6,978 bases of DNA from Candidatus Iainarchaeum sp. (lineage in GTDB: Archaea > Iainarchaeota > Iainarchaeia > Iainarchaeales > GCA-2688035): positions 1 to 6,978 of the forward strand of contig JAFCCZ010000052.1 in the NCBI GenBank assembly GCA_017609945.1, in the 5' to 3' direction. Positions 1-4,791 of this stretch are shown here, in pieces. Numbering within the stretch: the first letter of the stretch is position 1; the number at the start of each line of letters is the position of its first letter. The position numbers and the translations under genes are program-made. The notes under the pieces are model-generated. The model was not told the DNA's origin and ran no database searches. It worked only from the letters and a program-made list of their open reading frames with translations.

Positions 1-57
1 TTGAACCCGGGATCTCCCGATTGCCAACCGAGCGTCATACCACTAGACCAAGGGCCC
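1..57 (-). tRNA. tRNA-Ala (anticodon GGC), 5' part, cut by the window edge
   Basis: Read on the minus strand, the first base of the acceptor stem is at 57 and the gene runs off the left edge inside the T loop. Visible parts are the 7-base acceptor strand GGGCCCT, a D arm with TAGTGGTA in its loop, an anticodon stem of five pairs (two of them G-T), a loop TTGGCAA with anticodon GGC at 23-25, and the T-stem strand CCGGG followed by TTCAA. T33 and A37 are standard. The 3' acceptor strand is missing, so the G3-U70 pair diagnostic of tRNA-Ala cannot be seen. T8 is present, the site that ThiI-type enzymes thiolate. Confidence 0.88.
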
Positions 58-78
58 TGTGAAAAGAAGTTGGTGGGA

Positions 79-91
79 AAATTTAAAAAAT
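79..91 (-). promoter_or_regulatory. TATA-like promoter of tRNA-Ala, overlapping a T-tract behind lsm
   Basis: On the minus strand this reads ATTTTTTAAATTT. It lies about 22-34 bases ahead of the tRNA-Ala 5' end, the expected place for an archaeal TATA box. The run of six T at 85-90 begins about ten bases after the lsm stop codon and could also end the lsm transcript, so one short site may serve both purposes. The spacing is seen directly; the dual role is inferred. Confidence 0.6.
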
Positions 92-100
92 GCAGCGAAT

Positions 101-319
101 TTAGGGCGAAATCAAAATTACGTTGTCTCCGCGCACCATAAGCTTTCCAAGTTTCTTTCTTGCCTCGCCGTTCTCAAGCTGCTCGGCATTCTCAAGCACT
201 ATGTTCATGTGCACGTCAAATGCTTTGAGGGTTCCCCTTAACTCCATGCTTCCCTTGAGGGTAACAAGGACCTCTTTTCCAATTGCGTCGTTGAGCAAAT
301 CGAATGGTCTGTTTGCCAT
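101..319 (-). CDS. Sm-like archaeal protein (LSm / SmAP)
   Basis: This 72-residue protein is essentially one Sm fold. The Sm1 region covers residues about 14-45 (IGKEVLVTLKGSMELRGTL, then FDVHMNIVLENA) and the Sm2 region about 58-71 carries the hallmark RGDNVILI. Family members form six- or seven-membered rings that bind U-rich RNA and act in RNA processing and turnover. Length is normal for archaeal SmAPs. The ATG at 319 is preceded by the strong Shine-Dalgarno GGGAGGT at about 326-332. It lies 14 bases behind the minD-like gene and is the last gene of the minus-strand cluster. Family assignment is firm; RNA partners are unknown. Confidence 0.95.
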   Translation of the reverse strand: MANRPFDLLNDAIGKEVLVTLKGSMELRGTLKAFDVHMNIVLENAEQLENGEARKKLGKLMVRGDNVILISP

Positions 320-333
320 GGCTGATACCTCCC

Positions 334-1161
334 TTAAACTATTTCCTTTTTTATCTCCGCTACATTCGCTTTCTTCTTTCTTCTGAATATTGAAAAAATC
401 CTCTGCAAGAGCCCTGGTTTTTTCTTCTTGGTTGAAGTAAGCCCAATTTTTATCCCTGAGAGCTTTGAAGCGGTCTTCCTTATTGCCACTGAGGCCGGGC
501 TATTGGGTTTTCTAATCATAACCGGGGAAACGTTTTCCTGCATAAAGCTCTTCCTGACCGCCGGGTCGTACGGAATCATGCCGTAAACCGGAAGCTCAAG
601 CATCTTCATTATATCCTCGTCGCTTATCTCGCCCTTTTCGCCGCGCAGGAAGTTGAGAATGATTCCGATTGGCTTGCTTCCAATGCGCTGGGCCACAATC
701 TTTGTTTTTAGGACGTCTGCAACGCTTGGGCTGTTTGGTATTGTTACGAGAAGAACTTCGTCTGAGGCGGCCAGCGCAGCCATGACATTTTTTTCAATGC
801 CCGCCGGGGCGTCAAGGATAACGAAATCGTAGTTGTCTGCAACCTGCCTTATGACGCTCTCAAGGCGCTCTGCGTCAACCCTCATGTAGCTCTCTATGCT
901 GAGGCCGCTTGGAATAAAGTTGACGCCTTTCGGGCCCTCGTAAATGGCGTCGTGCACACTGCTTTCGCCCAGTAGCACATCGTGCAGGGTTATTGGTGAG
1001 GACTGCATTCCTAGCAAAAGGCTGAGGTTTGCCATTGCAACATCGGCATCAACCAGCAGAACGCGCTGGTTTGCCTGCGTCAGGGCAATTCCAAGGTTTG
1101 CTGTAATGGTGGTTTTGCCAACCCCGCCCTTTCCTGAAGCAATTGTAATTATTCTTGACAT
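334..1161 (-). CDS. minD: MinD/ParA-family ATPase with C-terminal membrane-targeting helix
   Basis: This 275-residue protein is a deviant Walker-A P-loop ATPase. Residues 9-18 read SGKGGVGKTT, with signature lysine K11 and P-loop lysine K16. The switch region VDADVAMANL (37-46) contains D40, and Walker B is YDFVILDAPAG (111-121). Such ATPases dimerise on ATP and position partners on membranes or DNA. Near the C terminus, GLLQRIFSIF (250-259) flanked by KKKK and RRKKK resembles the amphipathic membrane-targeting helix of MinD. The ATG at 1161 has the Shine-Dalgarno TGAGGT at 1170-1175. No MinC or MinE is nearby, so a classical Min role is not supported. Archaea often encode several MinD paralogues, so the symbol marks the family only. 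Confidence 0.92.
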   Translation of the reverse strand: MSRIITIASGKGGVGKTTITANLGIALTQANQRVLLVDADVAMANLSLLLGMQSSPITLHDVLLGESSVHDAIYEGPKGVNFIPSGLSIESYMRVDAERLESVIRQVADNYDFVILDAPAGIEKNVMAALAASDEVLLVTIPNSPSVADVLKTKIVAQRIGSKPIGIILNFLRGEKGEISDEDIMKMLELPVYGMIPYDPAVRKSFMQENVSPVMIRKPNSPASVAIRKTASKLSGIKIGLTSTKKKKPGLLQRIFSIFRRKKKANVAEIKKEIV

Positions 1162-1201
1162 GCGTTAAAACCTCAATGCTATAGGTTAGTAGGTTATATT
1201 G

Positions 1202-1209
1202 CTTAAAAA
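1202..1209 (-). promoter_or_regulatory. Probable internal promoter for minD-lsm
   Basis: In the 93-base gap upstream of minD the minus strand reads TTTTTAAG, preceded by the purine-rich GAGAAAGA, resembling a BRE plus TATA element. A start about 25 bases downstream would fall near 1178, just ahead of the ribosome-binding site at 1170-1175. It would allow minD and lsm to be expressed apart from the three upstream genes. Confidence 0.45.
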
Positions 1210-1254
1210 TCTTTCTCATCTGCGACAACGTTAAAATGGAGCAAAGAACGATCT

Positions 1255-1710
1255 TCACTCGCTGAGAACCACGGACTCCATATCCTTTGCAAGCGCCCTG
1301 AGTTCAATGCTTGAAAGCGATGACGGGGCCCTGACAATATAAGTCTTTTCGTTGAAGGGAAAAACCATAAACCAGCTCCCAAGCCCCTTAATCATAAGGG
1401 TTTCCGGGGTGGCCAGCTCTGAATCAATTTGCCTCAAGAGCGAGGTCGCAAGCGTACCCTCACTGCGCCCGTTTCCCTCGCTGCTTACAACAAGTTCTCC
1501 GCTCTGCCCGATGACGGTTATGCTGTCAACCATGTGCTTTCTCTTCAGCTCGGTCAACAGCTTTGCGCCCTCCTTGCCCTCAAAGCTAAACCTGTGCTTT
1601 GCAAGGAAATCGTTCAAGATTTCAAGCTGTTCGTACGGAACGGCTGTATCGTCTATTTCAAGAATTCCGGACGCGATGGCCCTAAGCAGGCCGCCAATCC
1701 TGAAGGGCAT
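1255..1710 (-). CDS. Uncharacterised small protein, possible Roadblock/LC7-like fold
   Basis: I do not recognise this 151-residue protein by family. It is soluble, with no membrane segment or signal peptide. The order of predictable elements is a helical N-terminal part (1-60, including KEGAKLLTELKRKH), two strands (about SITVIGQSGELVVSS), a helix (TLATSLLRQID), more strands (ETLMIKGLGSWFMVFPF and KTYIVRAP) and a final helix (SIELRALAKDMESVV). That strand-strand-helix-strands-helix order suits Roadblock/LC7 proteins, which regulate small GTPases and ATPases, but this is pattern reasoning only. The ATG at 1710 is 2 bases after the upstream stop, with its Shine-Dalgarno GGAGGGG inside the end of that gene, so translation is probably coupled. 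The coding region is real; the function is open. Confidence 0.8.
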   Translation of the reverse strand: MPFRIGGLLRAIASGILEIDDTAVPYEQLEILNDFLAKHRFSFEGKEGAKLLTELKRKHMVDSITVIGQSGELVVSSEGNGRSEGTLATSLLRQIDSELATPETLMIKGLGSWFMVFPFNEKTYIVRAPSSLSSIELRALAKDMESVVLSE

Positions 1711-1712
1711 TT

Positions 1713-2204
1713 TTAATGCACCCCTCCGAGTCCGATTCTTTTCAGTATGTCAAACCTTGATTCTTTTTTCTTAAGCTCTTCGCCAAGCTCTGTTTCAGCG
1801 GCTCCCGCATCATACTTTTTGGGGGTTGCGGAGGCAAACTCTTTCTGCGAAAGCTGCTTCTTCAGCTCAATCCTTTCGTTGAACGCGATTATCAGCTCAA
1901 TCTGCTGCTTACTCAGCTTTCCAACGTCCATTACGCCAAACTTGGCAAGGCCTGAATTGAGCAGCTGGGCTATCGCACTGTCGCCGTAAATTATTTTTTC
2001 AAACCTGATGTACTCGTAGATTCCGCCGATTAGAAGGCCTCCCTTAAGAAGGGCCAGGCCTTCCTCTATTCCGCTTCTTCCCTCAAGAGTCAGCACGACA
2101 TAGCCTGAGAACTTTTCCTTCATCAGCCCGGAAAGCTTTTTCCCAAGGTTTACCTCTTTCAACGAAACGTTTTCCTCAACGATTTCTCCAACAGGAATGT
2201 TCAC
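1713..2204 (-). CDS. Uncharacterised archaeal protein, DUF2226/PATAN-like
   Basis: This 163-residue protein starts at a GTG directly after the TAA of the upstream gene, with AGGTGGGA as Shine-Dalgarno. Residues about 20-100 hold the pattern FSGYVVLTLEGRSGIEEGLALLKGG and then GGLLIGGIYEY, followed by helices and a strand ending FGVMDVGKL. This recalls the archaeal DUF2226 family and, more loosely, PATAN/DUF4388 domains found in bacterial regulators. I could not compare it with any database. The tail (about 105-160) is charged, rich in K and E and probably helical, ending in LKRIGLGGVH. No catalytic motif is visible. Position between a nuclease and a MinD-type ATPase suggests an adaptor or regulator, which is inference. 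Confidence 0.8.
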   Translation of the reverse strand: MNIPVGEIVEENVSLKEVNLGKKLSGLMKEKFSGYVVLTLEGRSGIEEGLALLKGGLLIGGIYEYIRFEKIIYGDSAIAQLLNSGLAKFGVMDVGKLSKQQIELIIAFNERIELKKQLSQKEFASATPKKYDAGAAETELGEELKKKESRFDILKRIGLGGVH

Positions 2205-2672
2205 TTACTTCCCACCTAAAACAATTATTTGGTCAGCAGTGTTTTTTAATGCTGCTGCTGAGGCCTCCTCGGCCAAAACCACGATTGTTTCCTTGCCCCT
2301 GGCCTTTGCCTTGACTATGACTGGCAAAAAATCCGAATCCCTTGTTACAAAAGCTATCGCGTGAATGCTTTTGTTAAAGCAGGCCTCTGTTGCCTCAACC
2401 GACATTGCAACGTCAATGTCGCCAACAGTTATAATGGATTGAAAACCCTGGTTCACCACTGCTTCAACCAGCTTGTTTGAAGCAAACTGGTTGAGGAAAA
2501 CCCTTGCAATCTTCAGAGAGCCCTGCTTCTGCAGAACCTTTTTAATGTCCCCAAGATTAATGTTGAGCTCTTTTCTCAGAATGTTGGGGCCGTCCACAAA
2601 AACGGCTATGTTTTTTTCAGCCCGCTTCTTTACGACCTCGCCGATTCTCTTCTTAACACTCTCAAGAACCAA
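2205..2672 (-). CDS. NYN/PIN-like nuclease domain protein (TIGR00288-like archaeal family)
   Basis: This 155-residue protein carries the acidic residues of NYN-domain nucleases: D27 in AVFVDGPN, D87 in TVGDIDVAM, and D112 and D114 in FVTRDSDFLPVI. The last strand reads KETIVVLAEEASAAALKNTAD, as in DUF88/LabA-like proteins. NYN proteins are Mg-dependent PIN-like RNases; the archaeal TIGR00288 group is widespread but poorly characterised. The best start is a TTG at 2672, with a weak Shine-Dalgarno AGGGTG seven bases upstream; no ATG exists in frame before the first motif, and an in-frame TAA lies about 33 bases upstream. It is first in the minus-strand cluster and its stop abuts the next gene's GTG. 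All the acidic residues are kept, so activity is likely. Confidence 0.88.
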   Translation of the reverse strand: MVLESVKKRIGEVVKKRAEKNIAVFVDGPNILRKELNINLGDIKKVLQKQGSLKIARVFLNQFASNKLVEAVVNQGFQSIITVGDIDVAMSVEATEACFNKSIHAIAFVTRDSDFLPVIVKAKARGKETIVVLAEEASAAALKNTADQIIVLGGK

Positions 2673-2705
2673 AAAACAACACCCTACAGCAATAATAGAT
2701 TAGTG

Positions 2706-2736
2706 ATAATATTAAGGGCAGGGAAATGTATTAAAA
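2706..2736 (-). promoter_or_regulatory. Possible promoter region of the minus-strand cluster
   Basis: Minus-strand TATA-like candidates are CTTAATATT (about 2707-2715) and TTTTAATAC (2728-2736). They would start transcripts near 2688 and 2706, giving leaders of roughly 16 or 34 bases before the TTG at 2672. Which one is used cannot be told from sequence. Confidence 0.35.
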
Positions 2737-2744
2737 CCAATTCA
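2728..2744 (+). repeat. Upstream copy of a TATA-containing direct repeat
   Basis: The sequence GTATTAAAACCAATTCA here is almost identical to GTATTTAAAACCAATTTA at 2769-2786. Both are preceded by a purine-rich GGGAAA stretch. The cores TTAAAACC begin at 2731 and 2773, 42 bases apart, about four helical turns. The copy may be a second promoter or half of a regulator-binding arrangement. Confidence 0.7.
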
Positions 2745-2768
2745 ATGGGACCGGAAAAGGGGGAAAAG

Positions 2769-2786
2769 GTATTTAAAACCAATTTA
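2769..2786 (+). promoter_or_regulatory. Promoter of the aIF5A gene (downstream repeat copy)
   Basis: The element TATTTAAAA at 2770-2778 with the purine-rich GGGGGAAAAGG just upstream fits an archaeal BRE-TATA pair. A start about 26 bases on lies near 2798, leaving a leader of roughly a dozen bases before the ATG at 2811. That leader contains AGGCGAT, one mismatch from AGGTGAT, a modest ribosome-binding site. Confidence 0.6.
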
Positions 2787-2810
2787 CCTAATTAATTCAA
2801 GGCGATTTTT

Positions 2811-3209
2811 ATGGTGGACGGGGAGAAAAAGTTTTCAAACGCTGGCTCGCTGAAGCCGGGGAAATTTGTTCTGATTGAGGGAAACGTCTGCCAGGTAAAG
2901 GGCGTTGAAAAGTCAAAGCCAGGAAAGCACGGCGCGGCAAAGGTAAGGGTTACCGCTTTTGACCTGTTCACCGGCCAGAAGAAAAATCTGCTGAAGGGAG
3001 TGAGCAACGACGTTGAGGTTCCAATAATCAAGAGAAGCCAGGCGCAGGTTGTTGCAATCCAAGGAAATCAGCTCCAAATAATGGATTTGGAAACCTACGA
3101 GATGATGAACTGCCCAAAACCAAAGGACTTTACCGTGGAACAGGGTGGAAACATTGAGTACATCAAATGGGGCTCACTGGTAAGGGCCACGCGCAAGAGA
3201 AACGAGTAA
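2811..3209 (+). CDS. eif5a: Translation initiation factor 5A (aIF5A)
   Basis: This 132-residue protein has full family length. The N-terminal SH3-like domain (about 1-70) carries the exposed loop SKPGKHGAAK at 35-44, in which K39 is the residue converted to deoxyhypusine or hypusine. The C-terminal OB-fold (about 71-132) includes VVAIQGNQLQIMDLETYE. aIF5A binds the ribosome and relieves stalling, notably at proline-rich stretches. It has its own promoter and lies divergent from the NYN cluster. The next gene downstream is an arginase/agmatinase-family enzyme, a pairing that makes sense for hypusine synthesis through agmatine. The gene ends in the basic tail RKRNE, and the DNA coding for this tail is repeated 82 bases downstream. 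Confidence 0.97.
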   Translation: MVDGEKKFSNAGSLKPGKFVLIEGNVCQVKGVEKSKPGKHGAAKVRVTAFDLFTGQKKNLLKGVSNDVEVPIIKRSQAQVVAIQGNQLQIMDLETYEMMNCPKPKDFTVEQGGNIEYIKWGSLVRATRKRNE

Positions 3210-3212
3210 AGC
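3195..3212 (+). repeat. 18-bp exact direct repeat, copy 1 (end of aIF5A gene)
   Basis: The 18 bases AAGAGAAACGAGTAAAGC span the last four codons and stop of aIF5A plus three bases. The same sequence occurs at 3277-3294, offset by 82 bases. Flanks on both sides differ between copies. Confidence 0.9.
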
Positions 3213-3240
3213 AAGCCGTGAAATTAACTGTTCTCGCGAG

Positions 3241-3270
3241 CCGAAAGCGAACAATAGGTGAGCGCTTCGG
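3241..3270 (+). other. Imperfect hairpin between the two 18-bp repeats
   Basis: CCGAAAGCG (3241-3249) can pair with CGCTTCGG (3263-3270), leaving one A bulged and a 13-base loop. It lies centrally in the 64-base segment bounded by the repeats. No T-tract follows, so it is not an ordinary terminator. A folded RNA or relic element end is possible but unproven. Confidence 0.4.
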
Positions 3271-3276
3271 ATCGTG

Positions 3277-3294
3277 AAGAGAAACGAGTAAAGC
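3277..3294 (+). repeat. 18-bp exact direct repeat, copy 2 (intergenic)
   Basis: This is an exact copy of 3195-3212 in the gap ahead of the arginase-family gene. Its reading frame matching the aIF5A tail is closed upstream by a TGA at 3259-3261, so it is not an alternative gene end in use. The rest of the 141-base gap shows no open gene. Confidence 0.9.
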
Positions 3295-3320
3295 CTCGCG
3301 CAACGTCCCAGAGTGAAGCG

Positions 3321-3329
3321 CTTTAAGTA
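3321..3329 (+). promoter_or_regulatory. Promoter for a probably leaderless arginase-family mRNA
   Basis: CTTTAAGTA sits about 22-30 bases ahead of the ATG at 3351, so transcription should begin at or next to the start codon. The intervening bases are pyrimidine-rich (CCCACCCCCTTTTTCCT) and hold no Shine-Dalgarno, as expected for a leaderless message. Confidence 0.55.
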
Positions 3330-3350
3330 GTTTCCCACCCCCTTTTTCCT

Positions 3351-4106
3351 ATGAAGCTAGTTAGCGTTCCATCTGACCAGGGCAATCTGGACAAGAACAA
3401 GGGCTGTTCGCAGGCACCGGGGCAGATTCTTGGGGGACGGGAGTTTGAGGAAGTGCAGGTTGTTCCGGCGAACTTTGAGGAAACCGACCAGGTAATTTAC
3501 GAGAGGGCCAAGGAAGTTTTGGGCAGGGAGAGGGCCTTGTTTGTTGGCGGGGACCACTCAATCTCTTACGCGCTGGTGAAGGCGTTCTCCGAAACCTCTA
3601 AGGGTAAGAAGGCCCTTGTGGTCTTTGACGCCCACCCTGACTGCGTGCAGTTCTTCAAGCCGTTGAGCCACGAGGACTGGGTGCAGGGAGTTGTGGAGGA
3701 AGGCTTTGTGGAGGCTGAAAATTTGATGATTGTTGGCGTGCGGAAGGTGCACGAGCTTGAACGGAAGTACCTCAAAAAAAAGGGAGTCAGGGTTTTGAGC
3801 GCGGTTGAGGTGAAGAGTGCTGGGGGGCAGGCGCGGGACAAGCTTCTTCAGCTGATTGCGCTGAGTGAGGAAATTTATGTAAGCGTTGACATTGACGTGT
3901 TTGACCCAAGCATTGCCCCTGGAACCGGCTGCCTTGAGAAAAATGGCCTGCTGGAGCGGGAATTTTTTGGGCTTTTTGAGCCGCTTTTGGACAGCGGGAA
4001 GGTTAGGGCAATTGATTTGGTTGAAGTGAATCCGGCAAAGGACAGCGGGAAAACGTTGGGGCTGGCGAAAAGGATTGTAGAAAGGGCTGTTGAGGGGATG
4101 AAATGA
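3351..4106 (+). CDS. Arginase/agmatinase-family ureohydrolase
   Basis: This 251-residue enzyme keeps all six metal ligands of the ureohydrolase fold: H69 in GGDHS, D93, H95 and D97 in FDAHPD, and D180 and D182 in SVDIDVFDP. The PGTG at 190-193 and the late LVEVNP also fit. Such enzymes use two Mn ions to hydrolyse a guanidino group, releasing urea. At 251 residues it is shorter than typical SpeB agmatinases (about 300), and the start VPSDQGNLDKNKGCSQAPG follows an archaeal subgroup more than bacterial SpeB. Next to aIF5A, the likely substrate is agmatine or an agmatine-derived intermediate on aIF5A. Arginase or formiminoglutamase activity cannot be excluded from sequence. Its stop overlaps the next start (ATGA), so the two genes are translated together. 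Confidence 0.92.
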   Translation: MKLVSVPSDQGNLDKNKGCSQAPGQILGGREFEEVQVVPANFEETDQVIYERAKEVLGRERALFVGGDHSISYALVKAFSETSKGKKALVVFDAHPDCVQFFKPLSHEDWVQGVVEEGFVEAENLMIVGVRKVHELERKYLKKKGVRVLSAVEVKSAGGQARDKLLQLIALSEEIYVSVDIDVFDPSIAPGTGCLEKNGLLEREFFGLFEPLLDSGKVRAIDLVEVNPAKDSGKTLGLAKRIVERAVEGMK

Positions 4107-4729
4107 CAAAGGTACTGGTGCTGGTTTCGGGAGGAGTTGATTCGGCGGTGGCCTCGGCTCTGGCGCTGGAGCAGGGACTGGAGATCTCAATGCTTCACTT
4201 TAGCACTGTCCCGCTTGGAAACACCAGGGGCCTTGAGAAAACTGAAAAGCTTGCAAGGCATTTGGAGAAAATGTTTGGCAAAAAAATAAGGGTTTGCGTT
4301 GTCCCGCACGGGGAAACGCTCTTTGCGATTGCAAAAAGCTGCAACAGAAAGTACAGCTGTGTTCTGTGCAGGAGAATGATGCTGAGAATTGCTGAAAGGG
4401 TTGCTGAAAAGGAGAGGGCCTCGGCCCTGGTTACGGGTGAGAGCATTGGGCAGGTTGCCTCGCAAACCCTGTTCAACCTTAATGCCGAGCACTCTGCCCT
4501 GAACCTGCCGGTAATTAAGCCATTGCTTGGAATGGACAAACTGGAAATTGAAAGGCTTGCAAAGAAGTTTGAGACGTTTGAAACAAGCATTCTGCCAAGC
4601 GCCTGCTGCTCAATTCCGTCAAAACCCGCAACAAAGGCAACAGAGGAAAGGATTCTGCGGGAAGAGAAAACGCTTGAAATCGACAAACTGGTGAAAACCT
4701 CCCTAAATGGCGTGAAATGCAAAACCTAA
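4103..4729 (+). CDS. thiI: ThiI-type PP-loop tRNA sulfurtransferase domain, stand-alone
   Basis: This 208-residue protein is a PP-loop adenylating enzyme. SGGVDS (9-14) binds ATP; YSCVLCRRMMLRIAERVA holds C86xxC89; TGESIGQVASQTLFNL (111-126) and KPLLGMDKLEIERLA (139-153) are ThiI hallmarks, and C168-C169 sits in PSACCS. ThiI activates U8 of tRNA by adenylation and adds sulfur to make 4-thiouridine. Unusually, the N-terminal ferredoxin-like and THUMP tRNA-binding domains are absent, as is the bacterial rhodanese domain. Archaeal ThiI enzymes without rhodanese rely on conserved cysteines, which are present here. The ATG overlaps the upstream stop by 4 bases, with GAGGGG as Shine-Dalgarno. A different thiolation target or a separately encoded THUMP subunit is possible. 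Confidence 0.88.
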   Translation: MTKVLVLVSGGVDSAVASALALEQGLEISMLHFSTVPLGNTRGLEKTEKLARHLEKMFGKKIRVCVVPHGETLFAIAKSCNRKYSCVLCRRMMLRIAERVAEKERASALVTGESIGQVASQTLFNLNAEHSALNLPVIKPLLGMDKLEIERLAKKFETFETSILPSACCSIPSKPATKATEERILREEKTLEIDKLVKTSLNGVKCKT

Positions 4730-4731
4730 AG

Positions 4732-4740
4732 CTTAAATAT
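4732..4740 (+). promoter_or_regulatory. Promoter of the Yip1-like gene
   Basis: CTTAAATAT begins two bases after the thiI stop codon. A start about 26 bases downstream, near 4760, gives a leader of about 30 bases that carries the strong Shine-Dalgarno at 4778-4786. This supports separate transcription from thiI and the GTG start at 4792. Confidence 0.5.
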
Positions 4741-4777
4741 GAGAAAATAGATACTTTGCACAGTTCAACTCAGCTAA

Positions 4778-4786
4778 GGGAGGTGA
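4778..4786 (+). promoter_or_regulatory. Ribosome-binding site that sets the Yip1-like start
   Basis: GGGAGGTGA is an eight- or nine-base match to the archaeal 16S tail. It is followed by an ATG at 4790-4792 that reads straight into TGA, and by an in-frame GTG at 4792-4794 that opens the long reading frame. The GTG is therefore taken as the start. Confidence 0.75.
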
Positions 4787-4791
4787 AAAAT

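Noticed and set aside
1..57. tRNA-Gly(GCC) on the plus strand, because TTGCCAA occurs at 21-27
   Set aside because: The D-loop and T-loop consensus sequences fit only the minus strand, where the loop reads TTGGCAA (Ala GGC).
1352..1774. Plus-strand open frame crossing two minus-strand genes
   Set aside because: It spans the junction of two well-coupled genes with good ribosome-binding sites; composition looks like an antisense frame.
3195..3294. CRISPR-like or tandem repeat array
   Set aside because: Only two copies of the 18-mer exist, one within a coding region, and there is no regular spacing or cas gene.
3270..3325. C/D box guide RNA in the aIF5A-ureohydrolase gap
   Set aside because: GTGAAGA and GAGTGAAG are only vaguely like box C, and no CTGA box D is correctly placed.
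3558..4190. Long minus-strand open frame opposite the ureohydrolase gene
   Set aside because: Proline-rich and low-complexity product, antisense to a gene with all catalytic residues; typical mirror frame.
4195..4722. Minus-strand open frame opposite thiI
   Set aside because: Antisense shadow with Ser/Phe-rich sequence and no recognisable motif or promoter; the plus strand holds clear ThiI motifs.
4717..4791. Extended N terminus for the Yip1-like protein from the ATG at 4717
   Set aside because: That ATG lies inside thiI without a ribosome-binding site, while a very strong one stands just before the in-frame GTG at 4792.
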